From assembly GCA_020638975.1 (NCBI GenBank), contig JACKHN010000003.1, positions 186,001-250,000 of the forward strand: a stretch of DNA of 64,000 bases. The letters are read 5' to 3'. This DNA is from Planctomycetaceae bacterium. Its GTDB lineage: Bacteria; Planctomycetota; Planctomycetia; Pirellulales; Pirellulaceae. Of the stretch, positions 20,301-27,336 are shown one piece after another (positions within the stretch are counted from its first letter, which is position 1; every line of letters starts with the position of its first letter). Below the pieces are notes generated by a model. It was not told the DNA's origin, made no database searches, and saw only the letters and a program-made list of their open reading frames with translations. Position numbers and translations under genes: made by a program.

Positions 20301-23300
20301 GACTGGAGCATCTTCTGAATTCGGCGGTGCCGCGATTCGATCTATAGAAAACCTGACACTCACTGATAGCATCGTCTCCGACAACGAGGTGATAGGGCTC
20401 ATGAATGTTTTCGGAACTCTGTTGGTGGACTCTAGCACGATCTCTGGCAACTCCGGTGGTGCCTTCAACGATCGGGGCACTTTGACGATCCAGTCCAGCA
20501 TCATCTCCGGAAATGCGGGAGACAACGGTGGCGTCGTCAACCTCGGAGACGCATCTATCCTCAATAGCCAGATCATCAACAATGTGGCAATGCAAGGTGG
20601 AGGTGTGCTCAACGGGTTCGGTGCGGACCTGACGATTCGCGATAGCACGATCTCGGACAATGCGGCAACGGGCGATCAGGGCAATGGAACTGGGGGCGGA
20701 ATTTCGAATTCCGGCATCCTTAGAATCTTCGACTCGACGGTTGCTGACAACACAGCCGTATTTCTGGGAGGTGGAATCTCAAATTATGGTGGGATGGCCC
20801 TCGTGCGGAGCAACGTATCCGACAACACGGCACTGGCCGGAGGAGGCATTGAAATTAGAGGTGGTGCCGCAGCGATCATCAACAGTACGATCTCGAGCAA
20901 TACCGCCAACGGCGAGACTGGTGGCGATGGTGGTGGCGTCTTAATTTATAGTTTTGGTGAATTCCGTCCTGTGCTTTTCGCCAACAGCACCATCACGGGG
21001 AATGTCGCACGCGGCGAAGGCGGCGGCATCCTCAGCTATACTACGACGACCATCTCCCACAATACAATTATTGCTGGCAACCGCTTGGAAGACGGACAGG
21101 TCAGCGATATCGCGGGCGGAAGTCCGCTAGAGAATGCTTCGTCCAACAACCTGGTGGGTGTCGATAGTACGCCCGGCGGTTTGACCAACGGTTCGATGGA
21201 TAATCTGGTTGGGGTTGACTGGAAACTGGTTTTAGAGAACGACGGGACTAATCCAATCCTGAAGGATAATGGAGGCATGACCAAGACGATCGCGCTGCTT
21301 CCGAACAGCCTCGCGATCGACGCAGGCAACAATGACCATGCCCTCGACGAACAAATGAACCCACTCACCACGGACCAACGTGGCGAAGATCGAATCGTAG
21401 GTGATTTCGTCGATGCGGGTGCCTTTGAGGTCCAGCCTGGCCCTACTCCGGCTATTGTCGTCGTCGATCCAGCGAGCACGATTATCAGTGAGTCGGGAAC
21501 TTCGGTTGCCGTGAGCGTTGTGCTCAATACTCGCCCCGTGAGCGACGTTGTCATCAACATTACGAGCAGCGATGTAAGCGAAGCGATGCCCCGTTTATCG
21601 AGCGTTACGTTCGGACCAAATGACTGGGATGTACCTCAGATCGTTCCGATTGACGGAGTGCAGGATGTTGTTTTGGATGGTGATCAACATTCGATCATTA
21701 CGATTTCGGTGGACGACGCACTTTCGGATGACGCGTTCGACACGGTTGACGACCATACCTTCTCGGTTACCACGACCGATGACGATGTGGCGGGATTCAC
21801 GATCAGCAAGAAGTTGGCAACCGTCTCGGAGTCAGGCACGTCGGATCTGTTTTCGGTTGTGCTAAGCGCGAAACCACTCTCCAATGTCGTCATCAATGTC
21901 ACTTCCGGAGACACGGGTGAAGCTATTGTCGGTACAAATTCACTCACGTTCACACCTTCAAATTGGGACGCCTCCCAAACCGTGACGATCACCGGCGTGG
22001 ATGACTCGAACGTCGACGGCCCTCAGACGACGGCGATTAGTTTGTCGATCAACGACGGTGCCAGCGATAACGCGTTTGACTCGCTGGCCGATCAGACGGT
22101 GACGGTTACTACGACCGATGATGAGGTGGTTGGGTTTACGATCAACAAGTCGACGGCTTCCGTTTCAGAATCCGGCTCGACGGACACGTTTACCGTTGTG
22201 CTGACAGCGCAACCGTTGTCGAATGTTGTGGTCAGTGTCACGTCCGTCGACACCGGTGAAGCCACGGTTGACGTCGGATCGTTGACTTTCACGCCGTCTA
22301 ACTGGAACACGGCCCAAACCGTGACGATCACTGGCGTGGATGACGCGGCGGTCGACGGAGACCAGACGACGACGATTAGTTTGTCGATCAACGACGCTGC
22401 CAGCGATAACGCGTTTGACTCGCTGGCCGATGAGACGGTGATGGTTACTACGACCGACGATGAGGTGGCTGGGTTTACGATCAACAAGTCGACGGCTTCC
22501 GTTTCAGAATCCGGCTCGACGGACACGTTTACCGTTGTGCTGACAGCGCAACCGTTGTCGAATGTTGTGGTCAGTGTCACGTCCGTCGACACCGGTGAAG
22601 CCACGGTTGACGTCGGATCATTGACTTTCACGCCGTCTAACTGGAACACGGCCCAAACCGTGACGATCACTGGCGTGGATGACGCGGCGGTCGACGGAGA
22701 CCAGACGACGACGATTAGTTTGTCGATCAACGACGCTGCCAGCGATAACGCGTTTGACTCGCTGGCCGATGAGACGGTGACGGTTACTACGACCGACGAT
22801 GATAGCCTGCCGACCGCACCAACCGTGACGCTTTCGGTGAATACTGCTAACATCGTCGAAAACACTGGTAGCGCGACATTCACCGCCACGCTTTCCGCAG
22901 CCACGAATCAACAAGTGACAATTCAACTAGGTTTCAGCGGCACGGCCACGCTGACGGACGACTACACTCGCAGCGGTTCGCAGATCGTCATCCCTGCTGG
23001 GCAAACTGTCGGCACGATCATCGTCACCGCCGTACAAGATTCGCTGGTCGAAGGGAACGAGACGGTTGTCGTGGACATCACCGGCGTGACCAATGGCACC
23101 GAATCCGGGACGCAGCAGGCCACAACGACGATTCGGGACGGTGACATCCCGAGCGATGCCATCGTGGCGTTAACGCTTTCGGTCAGCGACTTGTTTGGCA
23201 ATCCGCTCCCTAACAACCAAGTCGAAGTTGGCCAGAGTTTCCGGTTGAATGCCTTCGTTCAAGACGTGCGACCAGATCCACAGGGCGTTTTTGCTGGATT

Positions 23301-25062
23301 CCTCGATGTAGCCTATGACAGTCCGCAACGATTCTCGGTGATCAGCTCGGAGCGGCAGCGACTGATACTTTCTCGCGACGCCAGCGGCGGTACTTATGAA
23401 CTGACATTCCAAGGAGTAAGCACGGGGCCGATTGCATTAGGTGCGACCTTGACCGCTGCGGCAAATAATTTGCAGCAGGCCTTAGAGAACCACTCCTCAA
23501 TCGGCGCAGACAATGTCCGTGTCGTGAATACGGCCATCAATGAGTTCACGGAAACCGACATACTAATCAACGAACATGTGTTCGATATTTCGTTTGTCAA
23601 TGATCTTGCGGAAATCGACTTGCCTACCCTGGAGGTCGATGCAAGTTTGCTGACCGGTACGTCCGATTCGCCAACCGGATCGGTACAAGTCGTTGCCAAC
23701 GCCGATCCCGCACGCAGCGATCCCGAGTGGCTTCGCAATGCCTTCATGGGCGGGCCGCTGTTCCGCAGTATCGTCCAGTTCGAAGACGGAGACAGAGATC
23801 CGGAAACCGGTTCGAATGTCTTTGATGAAGTCGGCACCGTTTACGCTGCATTCAGAGCCTCTGCCTCTGCAGGAAATCGCGATCTGTTATGGAGCGTGGA
23901 TTTGCAGGCCAACGCAGCCGGCGCGATCACATTTTCGGGAAACGCCGCAGACATGCTCCCGGCTTCGGACTTGGTGGTCTTTGGCTATAACATTGCCGTT
24001 CCTGTCGATCGAGCAACCTATGGGACTGTCCAAGTCGAGATCGTCGAACCAGGAGACAGACCGATTCAATTGCCGACCGGCGAAACGCAAGTCACGAACG
24101 AGAACGGAACGATCTTTGTCCGTAACAACGGCAACATCTTATTTCAAAACGCCCGACAAAACGTTATCGAATTGAAGTTCGTTGGCAGCGCGGGTGACGA
24201 AATCCTGGCAGTCGGCGACTTGGGATTGCAGGACGGTAAGGCTGTTCTGATCAGCTTCGACGGTCAAGGCGGCACGGACACATTCCGTACGCTCGACGCG
24301 TCACAAACGCTCGACTTGACAAAGTTCGCGAATGGGTCACTAACGAACGTTGAAATCATCGGTGTCGCTGGGAATGCGAATAACAGGTTAGTGCTCAGTC
24401 TCGACAAAGTGCTGGACATTTCTCCGACGAGCCGCACCCTACGAGTGCAAGGCGACGAGAGCGGCACGATTGACTACGGAAGCGGTTGGAGCGTTGCCGA
24501 TCCACAGCTGATTGAAGGGCAATTCGTCCACATCCTGAGGCAAAGCGGTGCGACGGTCGAAGTCGTGAATACGCGACCGTTTCAAAACCCCCTACGCGCT
24601 ATCGATGCGAATCACGACGGCAGCGCGTCACCATTGGATGCGCTGGTGATTATCAACCGACTGAACGCATCCGGACCGTCGACATTGCGAACGCCAACTT
24701 CATTGGGGGGCAGCGCTGAGTTCTTCTATTTTGATGTCAACGGCGATAAGGCTGTGGCCCCGATTGACGTTCTCGTGATTATTAACGTCTTGAATGGCAG
24801 TGGCTCTAGTGCCGAAGGAGAGTTTGTCATTCCTCGTGTCGATCTCTGTACTCTCGCCTCTACAGACGCGGTATCGGCTGTGACCGCTTCGGGCAAAGAG
24901 CGCGGACAGGCCGTTGATCACGCAGCGGTCGTCGCTAACCCTCAACTCCTCGAAGTGCTTGCGAAGGACGAAGGTCGTTCGCAACGTAACATGCCGAACA
25001 CGGACGAAGCGAAGGACGACGACCTGATCCCCGCGATCGACGCGTTCTTCACCGAATTCTAG
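11374..25062 (+). CDS. giant multi-repeat surface protein (4,562 aa)
   Basis: Starts at the ATG at 11374 with AGGA 7 bases upstream; the frame is open upstream but lacks protein character. The leader is basic and holds the planctomycete motif FEPLEDRRLL. Order of parts by DNA position: beta-helix block 1 (from ~11480, TLREALLGA) with GGGA/GGG repeats; block 2 (~13170-15210, SFREAVELAN); a long globular part (~15220-17560); EF-like segments at ~17580-17855 (DIDGDGTISATTDG, DVDQNALVEKEFDG); a cohesin-like domain ~18860-19300; two Calx-beta-like repeats; beta-helix block 3 (~20010-21440, SLRDAIESAN); more Calx-beta-like repeats to 22803; a different Calx-beta unit; a second cohesin-like part; and two dockerin-like loops (DANHDGSASPLD, DVNGDKAVAPID) near the end. 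Probably a secreted adhesin or envelope protein that binds calcium. Ligand unknown. Confidence 0.9.
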   Translation: MFKRLINRRKLSSHRINRARRMLFEPLEDRRLLTLYVVTSLEDGITDGDGKLTLREALLGAETNLPSGDAIAGSATEIDEIRFGPQAFAGGLDTLSLTASLNAKGDAGPLRITGPGRDQLTIDGGFLTSPIFKVFGEVTISGLTLTDARQSAVSNGTERDISTNAEFDVAADIVLEDVHFLNNRGVDGGAVRLSKGSLVVRDSRFEGNSTAGKGGAIFVERSDFSTVDVLVEDTQFVSNSASGRGGAIANENSQLTILRSEFGNNTSSSDGGAIASNTVTGVSSTRLFESTLDSNSSNARGGGLFASGSGEVVIGESTLSDNTAGSFGGGAAFVGDLDVVVRSTWATENRATRGGGLYSESDSIDVDGSTLSTNTSSLDGGGLAVIGSFTMVNSTLSQNSAGGFGGGLWWNDANPSLVLSPYSMTHNTIVRNRADADGNGLGDGGGVAINAAGADSPTRFRSNLVAGNVAGEKSDQQASDVHLLAGTAVTTRSANLIGDPNSAGGLGLGIIGDEFGNEIPLDQIIFRELADNLGGMVPVHALKIDSPAIDAVIIPTDSITSDARGYPFLRQDEQIGQRHAADMGAYEVQLRPLTATTEIVVSTLRDESDGDYSFGDLSFREAVELANQRTDKSAIRFDRVLLPDHEFQTNATRPTITLNPDLGPIEVVWDLSLTGPGSNLLQFSGNLETRILEIGSLATVDISGVSFFRGRASDDDSQGGSGGAIFNRGNVSLVDTKFSQNESMGTLSTNLHTDGGGAIANDSGGTLTIRDSVIEFNTAEVGGGGILNRGTMTVGPNVQVSRNQAMSRSGGGLYNFRGDVAIFDSEVYLNYAPAGGGVASDLLGNVEIRRSSITSNRATAGGGGGLHIRSSLAMFDTNVSSNQAIPPRSFIRFVPGVGNEEIELFGAAGGGLFVQANGGDISIDRSTFSHNVAGQARVLVESITLDDIPGTIVTTTEDHDLTDGDTVLLDNIYLPFVPSIFSTQGTIERINNRSFRISNSLLDNQDSVELRREFSPFNNDRFTVTSVSKQEFGGFGGGIAIEPHSSDRGSITVRSTTISNNEAGGLTPLGGGLYVNETSFRNTPLNSDPVIESTTIVGNRGNSSDVPGSQVYVRGTIARLSNTIVNDNSFEVRTYYEQETDLTDQEIDDLIAEIQPALFFGSTSFVNYSRVEHNLVSSISHENGLAAALATFSTSNDQGNIIGPARLEQLLQYNGGFTPTQAFAGTESLALDSGRRDGLLDQRGFPVTDSDFTTVGDPRGPANGYAVVDGIADIGAYESSEVFIQRFNYDSPNLNQFGTGEALIVGEGFSDGNNSRVREQPGFLGLEFDPDSFIVGPGVGEVLGAKVGGEAKVDLDGRVGFEYGYYVNSGSVSTNYDGLFSYTTETDAQNSDKFIIKTGLTLQDGSLFTVSPRVGAFLDMVFEFNAEITGEACLGGCANGTFNINIDESTPIFSINRQEVLLDDNDEPILDAQGNPQFLYLNSSGAETTTKAGNVPKLDGNVFIGESSIGDLADSVLDSAEQQVLDQAIEASGGYLAYLNLQRDTQRNARIDLATKTAEDFLDEVDAEDAVDALEQAKELYDGFVDLKEKLLQDAIEEEKKLTTKGDQPKKGVGTYITVSAGQAEGDLLGLEFELSLGARKGEFAVEKPLGKLAVTVPEIELEDREFDNNQGRLSASTSAFANGSEQDARRQLAALSIDVGAIGPLGTYRTNLGPLDIEATTVSYNVTPRIKLSQDVVVEPFFDADHAAIFELTFLDCPGVCTATVSGDVLHGAGTISSNASAEDRRIKFVPGSKIEIDTNGHEIEVAPYLNIGQRFTNDLGIDFDVVGLLEVLALKLSAFGKDILDVGPLIEEAHTLLDDIDLGSIFNATFDLDTTDQALKHFTLDSTPNQADNDGLTPGDAFVLPSVDPNSSALSIEDHQPGQFASGQTITPTQYFSVSLLDPHGIPQRDVRFETSGNQSQFIRPPYAGLQLEILDGDLVTSRFDLPIQGFTFPAGQAPKAFKLIGFENLLGSRAIFGLGFNTESSFDITASAQGGSGLTAVGENTSALNTVEMQDAGLLTLIENDFAFDIDGDGTISATTDGELVIRYMEGKTGNALIQGALRQNAAAQGATRADSVSILNYLRDLETTGRLDVDQNALVEKEFDGVLILRHLSGIGSSIESLPALTDTPGDGALLGTGAQRTDPQAIADFIDVGNRVPVRANPNFAKDTLSRTNRETPSEIESSIDSTTVIGSSPHVPFLAPYVNGVATYGLNAFGTSVEFLNTYLRREDDPDSRDLIQSRAKGTPGRTLALPDSVSAVLTDFSTSGDAASRADLVDDLGRRLVVETDTEALGVDEPLFVRLPASAGYEFSLPEAGTHQITRLVFDSAVDGNGFLNHVDPSDDRDFTLFIPATNTTFSVSMEAPFDLPVGTKTFRLFPRGVDENAELAKLFAPENANPPILNLNIGLLLRGDTNTTPMLTVKALQNEQAVVDTQAQLVIPNIVDLPTQMISIEAPDEVVRVGEMFSVDIFYELDSAQPTPPPAILFEVHFDSQRIGFQGITLENLDAQLAVPGLVNSTTAASPENTEVVPDGDLRTDRTLVLSYNASLGDWQPGSTNRRKIATIDFLAVTKGASNLRVTGLSSADYDFGGTTEDRILLSDAAPGFTLSRNAVTVSESGSTETFTVVLNSIPASDVVLNVSSDDLSEAIVQPTTLTFSESNWNFPQTVSVSGVDDLIADGDQFGTITVGVDDVLSDNAFDGVTDQSIAVTTTDDESTAAAVILSKTTATVADSGTTDSFDVSLVAAPLSNVVLTVSSAKETEVTVTPSILTFTPSNWNVVQSVVLTGVNDFLRDGDHMTRVNVSVNDALSDDAFDASEDVSLLVTSVDDGDLSDIVVTTLLDDDGPLVSLRDAIESANVTGGHQLISFDPSITGLTASIVLTQGELIITDSVSILGPGANRLAIDGNGQPELFFISDSDDSNLIDVTISGLTLTGASSEFGGAAIRSIENLTLTDSIVSDNEVIGLMNVFGTLLVDSSTISGNSGGAFNDRGTLTIQSSIISGNAGDNGGVVNLGDASILNSQIINNVAMQGGGVLNGFGADLTIRDSTISDNAATGDQGNGTGGGISNSGILRIFDSTVADNTAVFLGGGISNYGGMALVRSNVSDNTALAGGGIEIRGGAAAIINSTISSNTANGETGGDGGGVLIYSFGEFRPVLFANSTITGNVARGEGGGILSYTTTTISHNTIIAGNRLEDGQVSDIAGGSPLENASSNNLVGVDSTPGGLTNGSMDNLVGVDWKLVLENDGTNPILKDNGGMTKTIALLPNSLAIDAGNNDHALDEQMNPLTTDQRGEDRIVGDFVDAGAFEVQPGPTPAIVVVDPASTIISESGTSVAVSVVLNTRPVSDVVINITSSDVSEAMPRLSSVTFGPNDWDVPQIVPIDGVQDVVLDGDQHSIITISVDDALSDDAFDTVDDHTFSVTTTDDDVAGFTISKKLATVSESGTSDLFSVVLSAKPLSNVVINVTSGDTGEAIVGTNSLTFTPSNWDASQTVTITGVDDSNVDGPQTTAISLSINDGASDNAFDSLADQTVTVTTTDDEVVGFTINKSTASVSESGSTDTFTVVLTAQPLSNVVVSVTSVDTGEATVDVGSLTFTPSNWNTAQTVTITGVDDAAVDGDQTTTISLSINDAASDNAFDSLADETVMVTTTDDEVAGFTINKSTASVSESGSTDTFTVVLTAQPLSNVVVSVTSVDTGEATVDVGSLTFTPSNWNTAQTVTITGVDDAAVDGDQTTTISLSINDAASDNAFDSLADETVTVTTTDDDSLPTAPTVTLSVNTANIVENTGSATFTATLSAATNQQVTIQLGFSGTATLTDDYTRSGSQIVIPAGQTVGTIIVTAVQDSLVEGNETVVVDITGVTNGTESGTQQATTTIRDGDIPSDAIVALTLSVSDLFGNPLPNNQVEVGQSFRLNAFVQDVRPDPQGVFAGFLDVAYDSPQRFSVISSERQRLILSRDASGGTYELTFQGVSTGPIALGATLTAAANNLQQALENHSSIGADNVRVVNTAINEFTETDILINEHVFDISFVNDLAEIDLPTLEVDASLLTGTSDSPTGSVQVVANADPARSDPEWLRNAFMGGPLFRSIVQFEDGDRDPETGSNVFDEVGTVYAAFRASASAGNRDLLWSVDLQANAAGAITFSGNAADMLPASDLVVFGYNIAVPVDRATYGTVQVEIVEPGDRPIQLPTGETQVTNENGTIFVRNNGNILFQNARQNVIELKFVGSAGDEILAVGDLGLQDGKAVLISFDGQGGTDTFRTLDASQTLDLTKFANGSLTNVEIIGVAGNANNRLVLSLDKVLDISPTSRTLRVQGDESGTIDYGSGWSVADPQLIEGQFVHILRQSGATVEVVNTRPFQNPLRAIDANHDGSASPLDALVIINRLNASGPSTLRTPTSLGGSAEFFYFDVNGDKAVAPIDVLVIINVLNGSGSSAEGEFVIPRVDLCTLASTDAVSAVTASGKERGQAVDHAAVVANPQLLEVLAKDEGRSQRNMPNTDEAKDDDLIPAIDAFFTEF
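22132..22470 (+). repeat. Calx-beta-like tandem repeat, copy 1
   Basis: A 339-base (113-codon) unit inside the giant protein. It differs from the next copy at only two positions before the boundary: tcg/tca (silent) and atg/acg (Met/Thr). The preceding unit, starting at 21793, has the same 339-base period but is clearly diverged. Confidence 0.95.
22471..22803 (+). repeat. Calx-beta-like tandem repeat, copy 2
   Basis: Directly follows copy 1 with the same phase and nearly the same DNA. Homology ends at about 22803, where the sequence passes into a different Calx-beta unit. In-frame, so protein length grows by 113 residues per copy. Confidence 0.95.
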
Positions 25063-25439
25063 TCCTTCATGATGAGACTCGACTTAAACCAGGTGGGCAA
25101 TGGGCGGAGATACCTAGCCTTGGCGTGCGAGTTCATCAGCACCCTCCACGGCCCGCGCTCAAACGTGCTTTCGCAGTCCAGACTAACCACGCTGAATCAG
25201 TAATTGCACTACGCCAAATAATGCAAGAGATCGCAGCCTCAAATCGCCGACAATCGATTCTAAACAGCACCGGAGGCCGCAGCTGAAGCGATTTCGCGGC
25301 AAGCGTTGCGCGGTTGACCACACTGGCTGACTCTAACTGGAACTCGTCAACTGCGTAAACAGATGCTGGCCTGAGCAGTTAACCGAACGCCAGATCGCGG
25401 CACGTGCGGCGATCGAATCAACGCAACAGAAGACAGCGT
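25063..25439. other. intergenic region, nothing recognised
   Basis: About 377 bases after the giant gene, up to the decayed end of the serine recombinase. No gene, hairpin terminator or repeat that I can support; it may include further remnants of the recombinase C-terminus. Confidence 0.4.
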
Positions 25440-26613
25440 TACCGATCTCCAGCTTGGCGCGGTAACGATCTTGGACAGTCGTGACGCTCAGCGATGCGTC
25501 CAAACGGCGAATGGCACTGGTAGTCGCGAGGACCTTGGCGTGACCAATGTCTTCGGCAAGATAACCCTGCTCGCGTCAAAGACATAGGGCCGACCACAGA
25601 CACCGCAAATGACGTTCTGTCCTGGCCAACGGGTGTCCTTCTTCGATCGGCCTTCCAAGGGATCTTTGTTGCCTTCACGTCCACGCTGATACATTTCATT
25701 GCGTTCTGTTAGCAATGAAATGACTCGGTCGTAGCGTTCTGCATTCTATGAATGCCAGATGAGGCACATCGCGTAGCAACAGATCTTCCGGTGGAGCAAT
25801 GACAGAGCGCCGACGACCTGTCTTGTTGATTCTCCGCGATTTCCTTCGATTGCGTTCTCGGACTCCCTTGATGATTGGGTTGAAGGTAACTCGTTTGACC
25901 ATCCTCCCCGTCCACTTCGCACTTCGAGAATATGGCCCGGTTGGAACGCCTAACTCCTTTAGCCAATCGGCAACTTCCGAATAGCTGGCACCGTCTTCGA
26001 GTGAGCTGAACCATTTATCATAGATTGACTCGGCGGCAGGGTCTTTGCTCACATCCTGGTCACTCTTCGCGCCACGCGGCTTGACGTATCCGTAGATTTC
26101 GCATCGAAAGGCACCACCTTGCGAGAAGCGATTACGAAGCGTTCTGCGGATTCGCTTTCTCGTATCCGCGTTATACATCTCGTGACGCATTGCCGCGAAG
26201 AACGCCGACATCCGCCAATCATCTTTCGCGGTGTCAACATGATCATTAATCGCGATCACGCGCGTATTCGCGTCCTCGGCGGCCTCGCAGAAAAGGTACG
26301 CATGCATCCGCCGAAAGATACGCCCGAGATCTTCGCACAGAACCAAATCGAACTCCCCCGTCGCTATCTTGGACTCCGCTTGAGCAGTTTCATTTCGATC
26401 GAGTCGTTCACCGCTCCCATCGCCCGCGATGACCTCGAAGTGAATCGGCAGATCAGTATTGCTCTTTAGCCACTCCCGATGCATTACTTCCTGGTCATCA
26501 AGCGACCGTTCGTCTTGCTTTTCAGGTCCTGGATCACTGACACGACAGATAAGTAAGACCCGAAGGGTCTTGTCATCCTTTGCGACCAGTGGTGGGTTCA
26601 TTGAGTGACTCAT
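25440..26613 (-). pseudogene. large serine recombinase, frameshifted
   Basis: The 5' part is intact: ATG at 26613 with GGAGG 5 bases upstream, then a resolvase domain with the catalytic Ser in ICRVSDPG (residue 26), LCEDLGRIFRR, and a recombinase domain (FRCEIYGYVKPRG, VKRVTFNPIIKGVRER). The frame breaks after HLAFIE. Removing one base near 25743 restores AERYDRVISLLTERNEMY and then the first half of the zinc ribbon, CGVCGRPYVF. A second shift follows: the next expected Cys segment (RDYQCHSPFG, ~25490) is in another frame, and RLDASLSV...RYRAKLEIG is in a third. So at least two or three indels separate the gene from a working product. The remaining 305-residue product lacks the zinc ribbon. 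It is the core of a decayed mobile element. Confidence 0.8.
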
Positions 26614-26645
26614 TGCAACCTCCGTGTCGTGGAGGTGCCGAGCCG

Positions 26646-26676
26646 AACCTGATTGACCCAGTGGGCCAATCAGGTT
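26646..26676. promoter_or_regulatory. 31-bp near-perfect palindrome upstream of recombinase
   Basis: AACCTGATTG and CAATCAGGTT form a perfect 10-bp inverted repeat, and the centre (CCC-AGT-GGG) extends the stem. It lies 33-63 bases upstream of the recombinase start codon on the minus strand. It could be an operator, a recombination site or a hairpin terminator; the position favours an operator or recombination site. Confidence 0.4.
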
Positions 26677-26827
26677 GACATTTCCTGAGAGTACGTGGCA
26701 ATCGGTGACTGCTCGTGAATGAAAGGCAAGTCGTTACACAGTGGCAGGTTACCTGTGCATCATGAAGCGCGAAAGAAACTTACGTCAAACCCTTTCGAGA
26801 GTCCCTTGCCCTCCGCTTCTCGCCACG

Positions 26828-27250
26828 TTACGCCAACTGTGGTTTTTCTTTTGCCAGAAGCGTTAATTGACAAGACGCTACGGTGATCGCGGTCAGTAGC
26901 GATTCGACTGTTTTCCACTGCCTGTTCATCGCCAGCCTATCTCCACTTCTCGCTGCTGCTCGGCGGTCACTTAGCTGCGCGGTGCATCGTTCCGATCCCT
27001 CTGCGCACACGTCTTCCAGCGAATTGAGCGGCTTACTGACGGGTGGCAGTGCTTCGAGTGCGTCCGTTAGGTCCTGAAGGCGTGTGTAAGCGTACAGCCG
27101 AATGGTGAGATGCGGACTCGAATGCCGTGCAAGCTCCTCAACTGTCTTCACGGACGTCCCACCGGCGACGACGCCGTCAACGAGCTCTTGCGGCGCTGCG
27201 AGCAGGTACGTCAGCGCAAGTCGACCCGCGATAATCCACTCGCGGATTCG
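26828..27250 (-). pseudogene. tyrosine recombinase C-terminal remnant
   Basis: The open frame has no credible start and joins abruptly to unrelated upstream sequence (a stop occurs near 27270). The readable part holds the integrase C-terminal signature: DGVVAGGTSVKTVEELARHS, then SPHLTIRLYAYTRLQDLTDA. This places the conserved His in ARHSS and the nucleophile Tyr in RLYAYT. The segment before it (RIREWIIAGRLALTYLLA) does not fit an integrase and resembles the end of an excisionase-type helix-turn-helix (REWIxAGRL), so a deletion may have fused two genes. After the Tyr the tail ends in KEKPQLA. With the adjacent serine recombinase pseudogene this marks an old insertion site. It is not expected to be functional. 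Confidence 0.6.
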
Positions 27251-27336
27251 TATGGCAGCTGATCGTAATCGTCACAGACTGCATGAAGGAAGTCGCCGAG
27301 TTCGACGGGAGTTCCCGAATCTAATACGCCACAAAG

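Noticed and set aside
19890..20660. 256-codon open frame on the minus strand
   Set aside because: Antisense of the giant surface protein, with Ser/Pro-rich composition and no domain or start signal.
22092..22904. 270-codon open frame on the minus strand
   Set aside because: It is the antisense of the repeated Calx-beta-like region; the periodic Ser/Thr/Val-rich pattern just mirrors the tandem repeat.
25696..26613. Intact 305-residue serine recombinase
   Set aside because: The frame is open, but the zinc-ribbon continuation is out of frame, so I call it a pseudogene.
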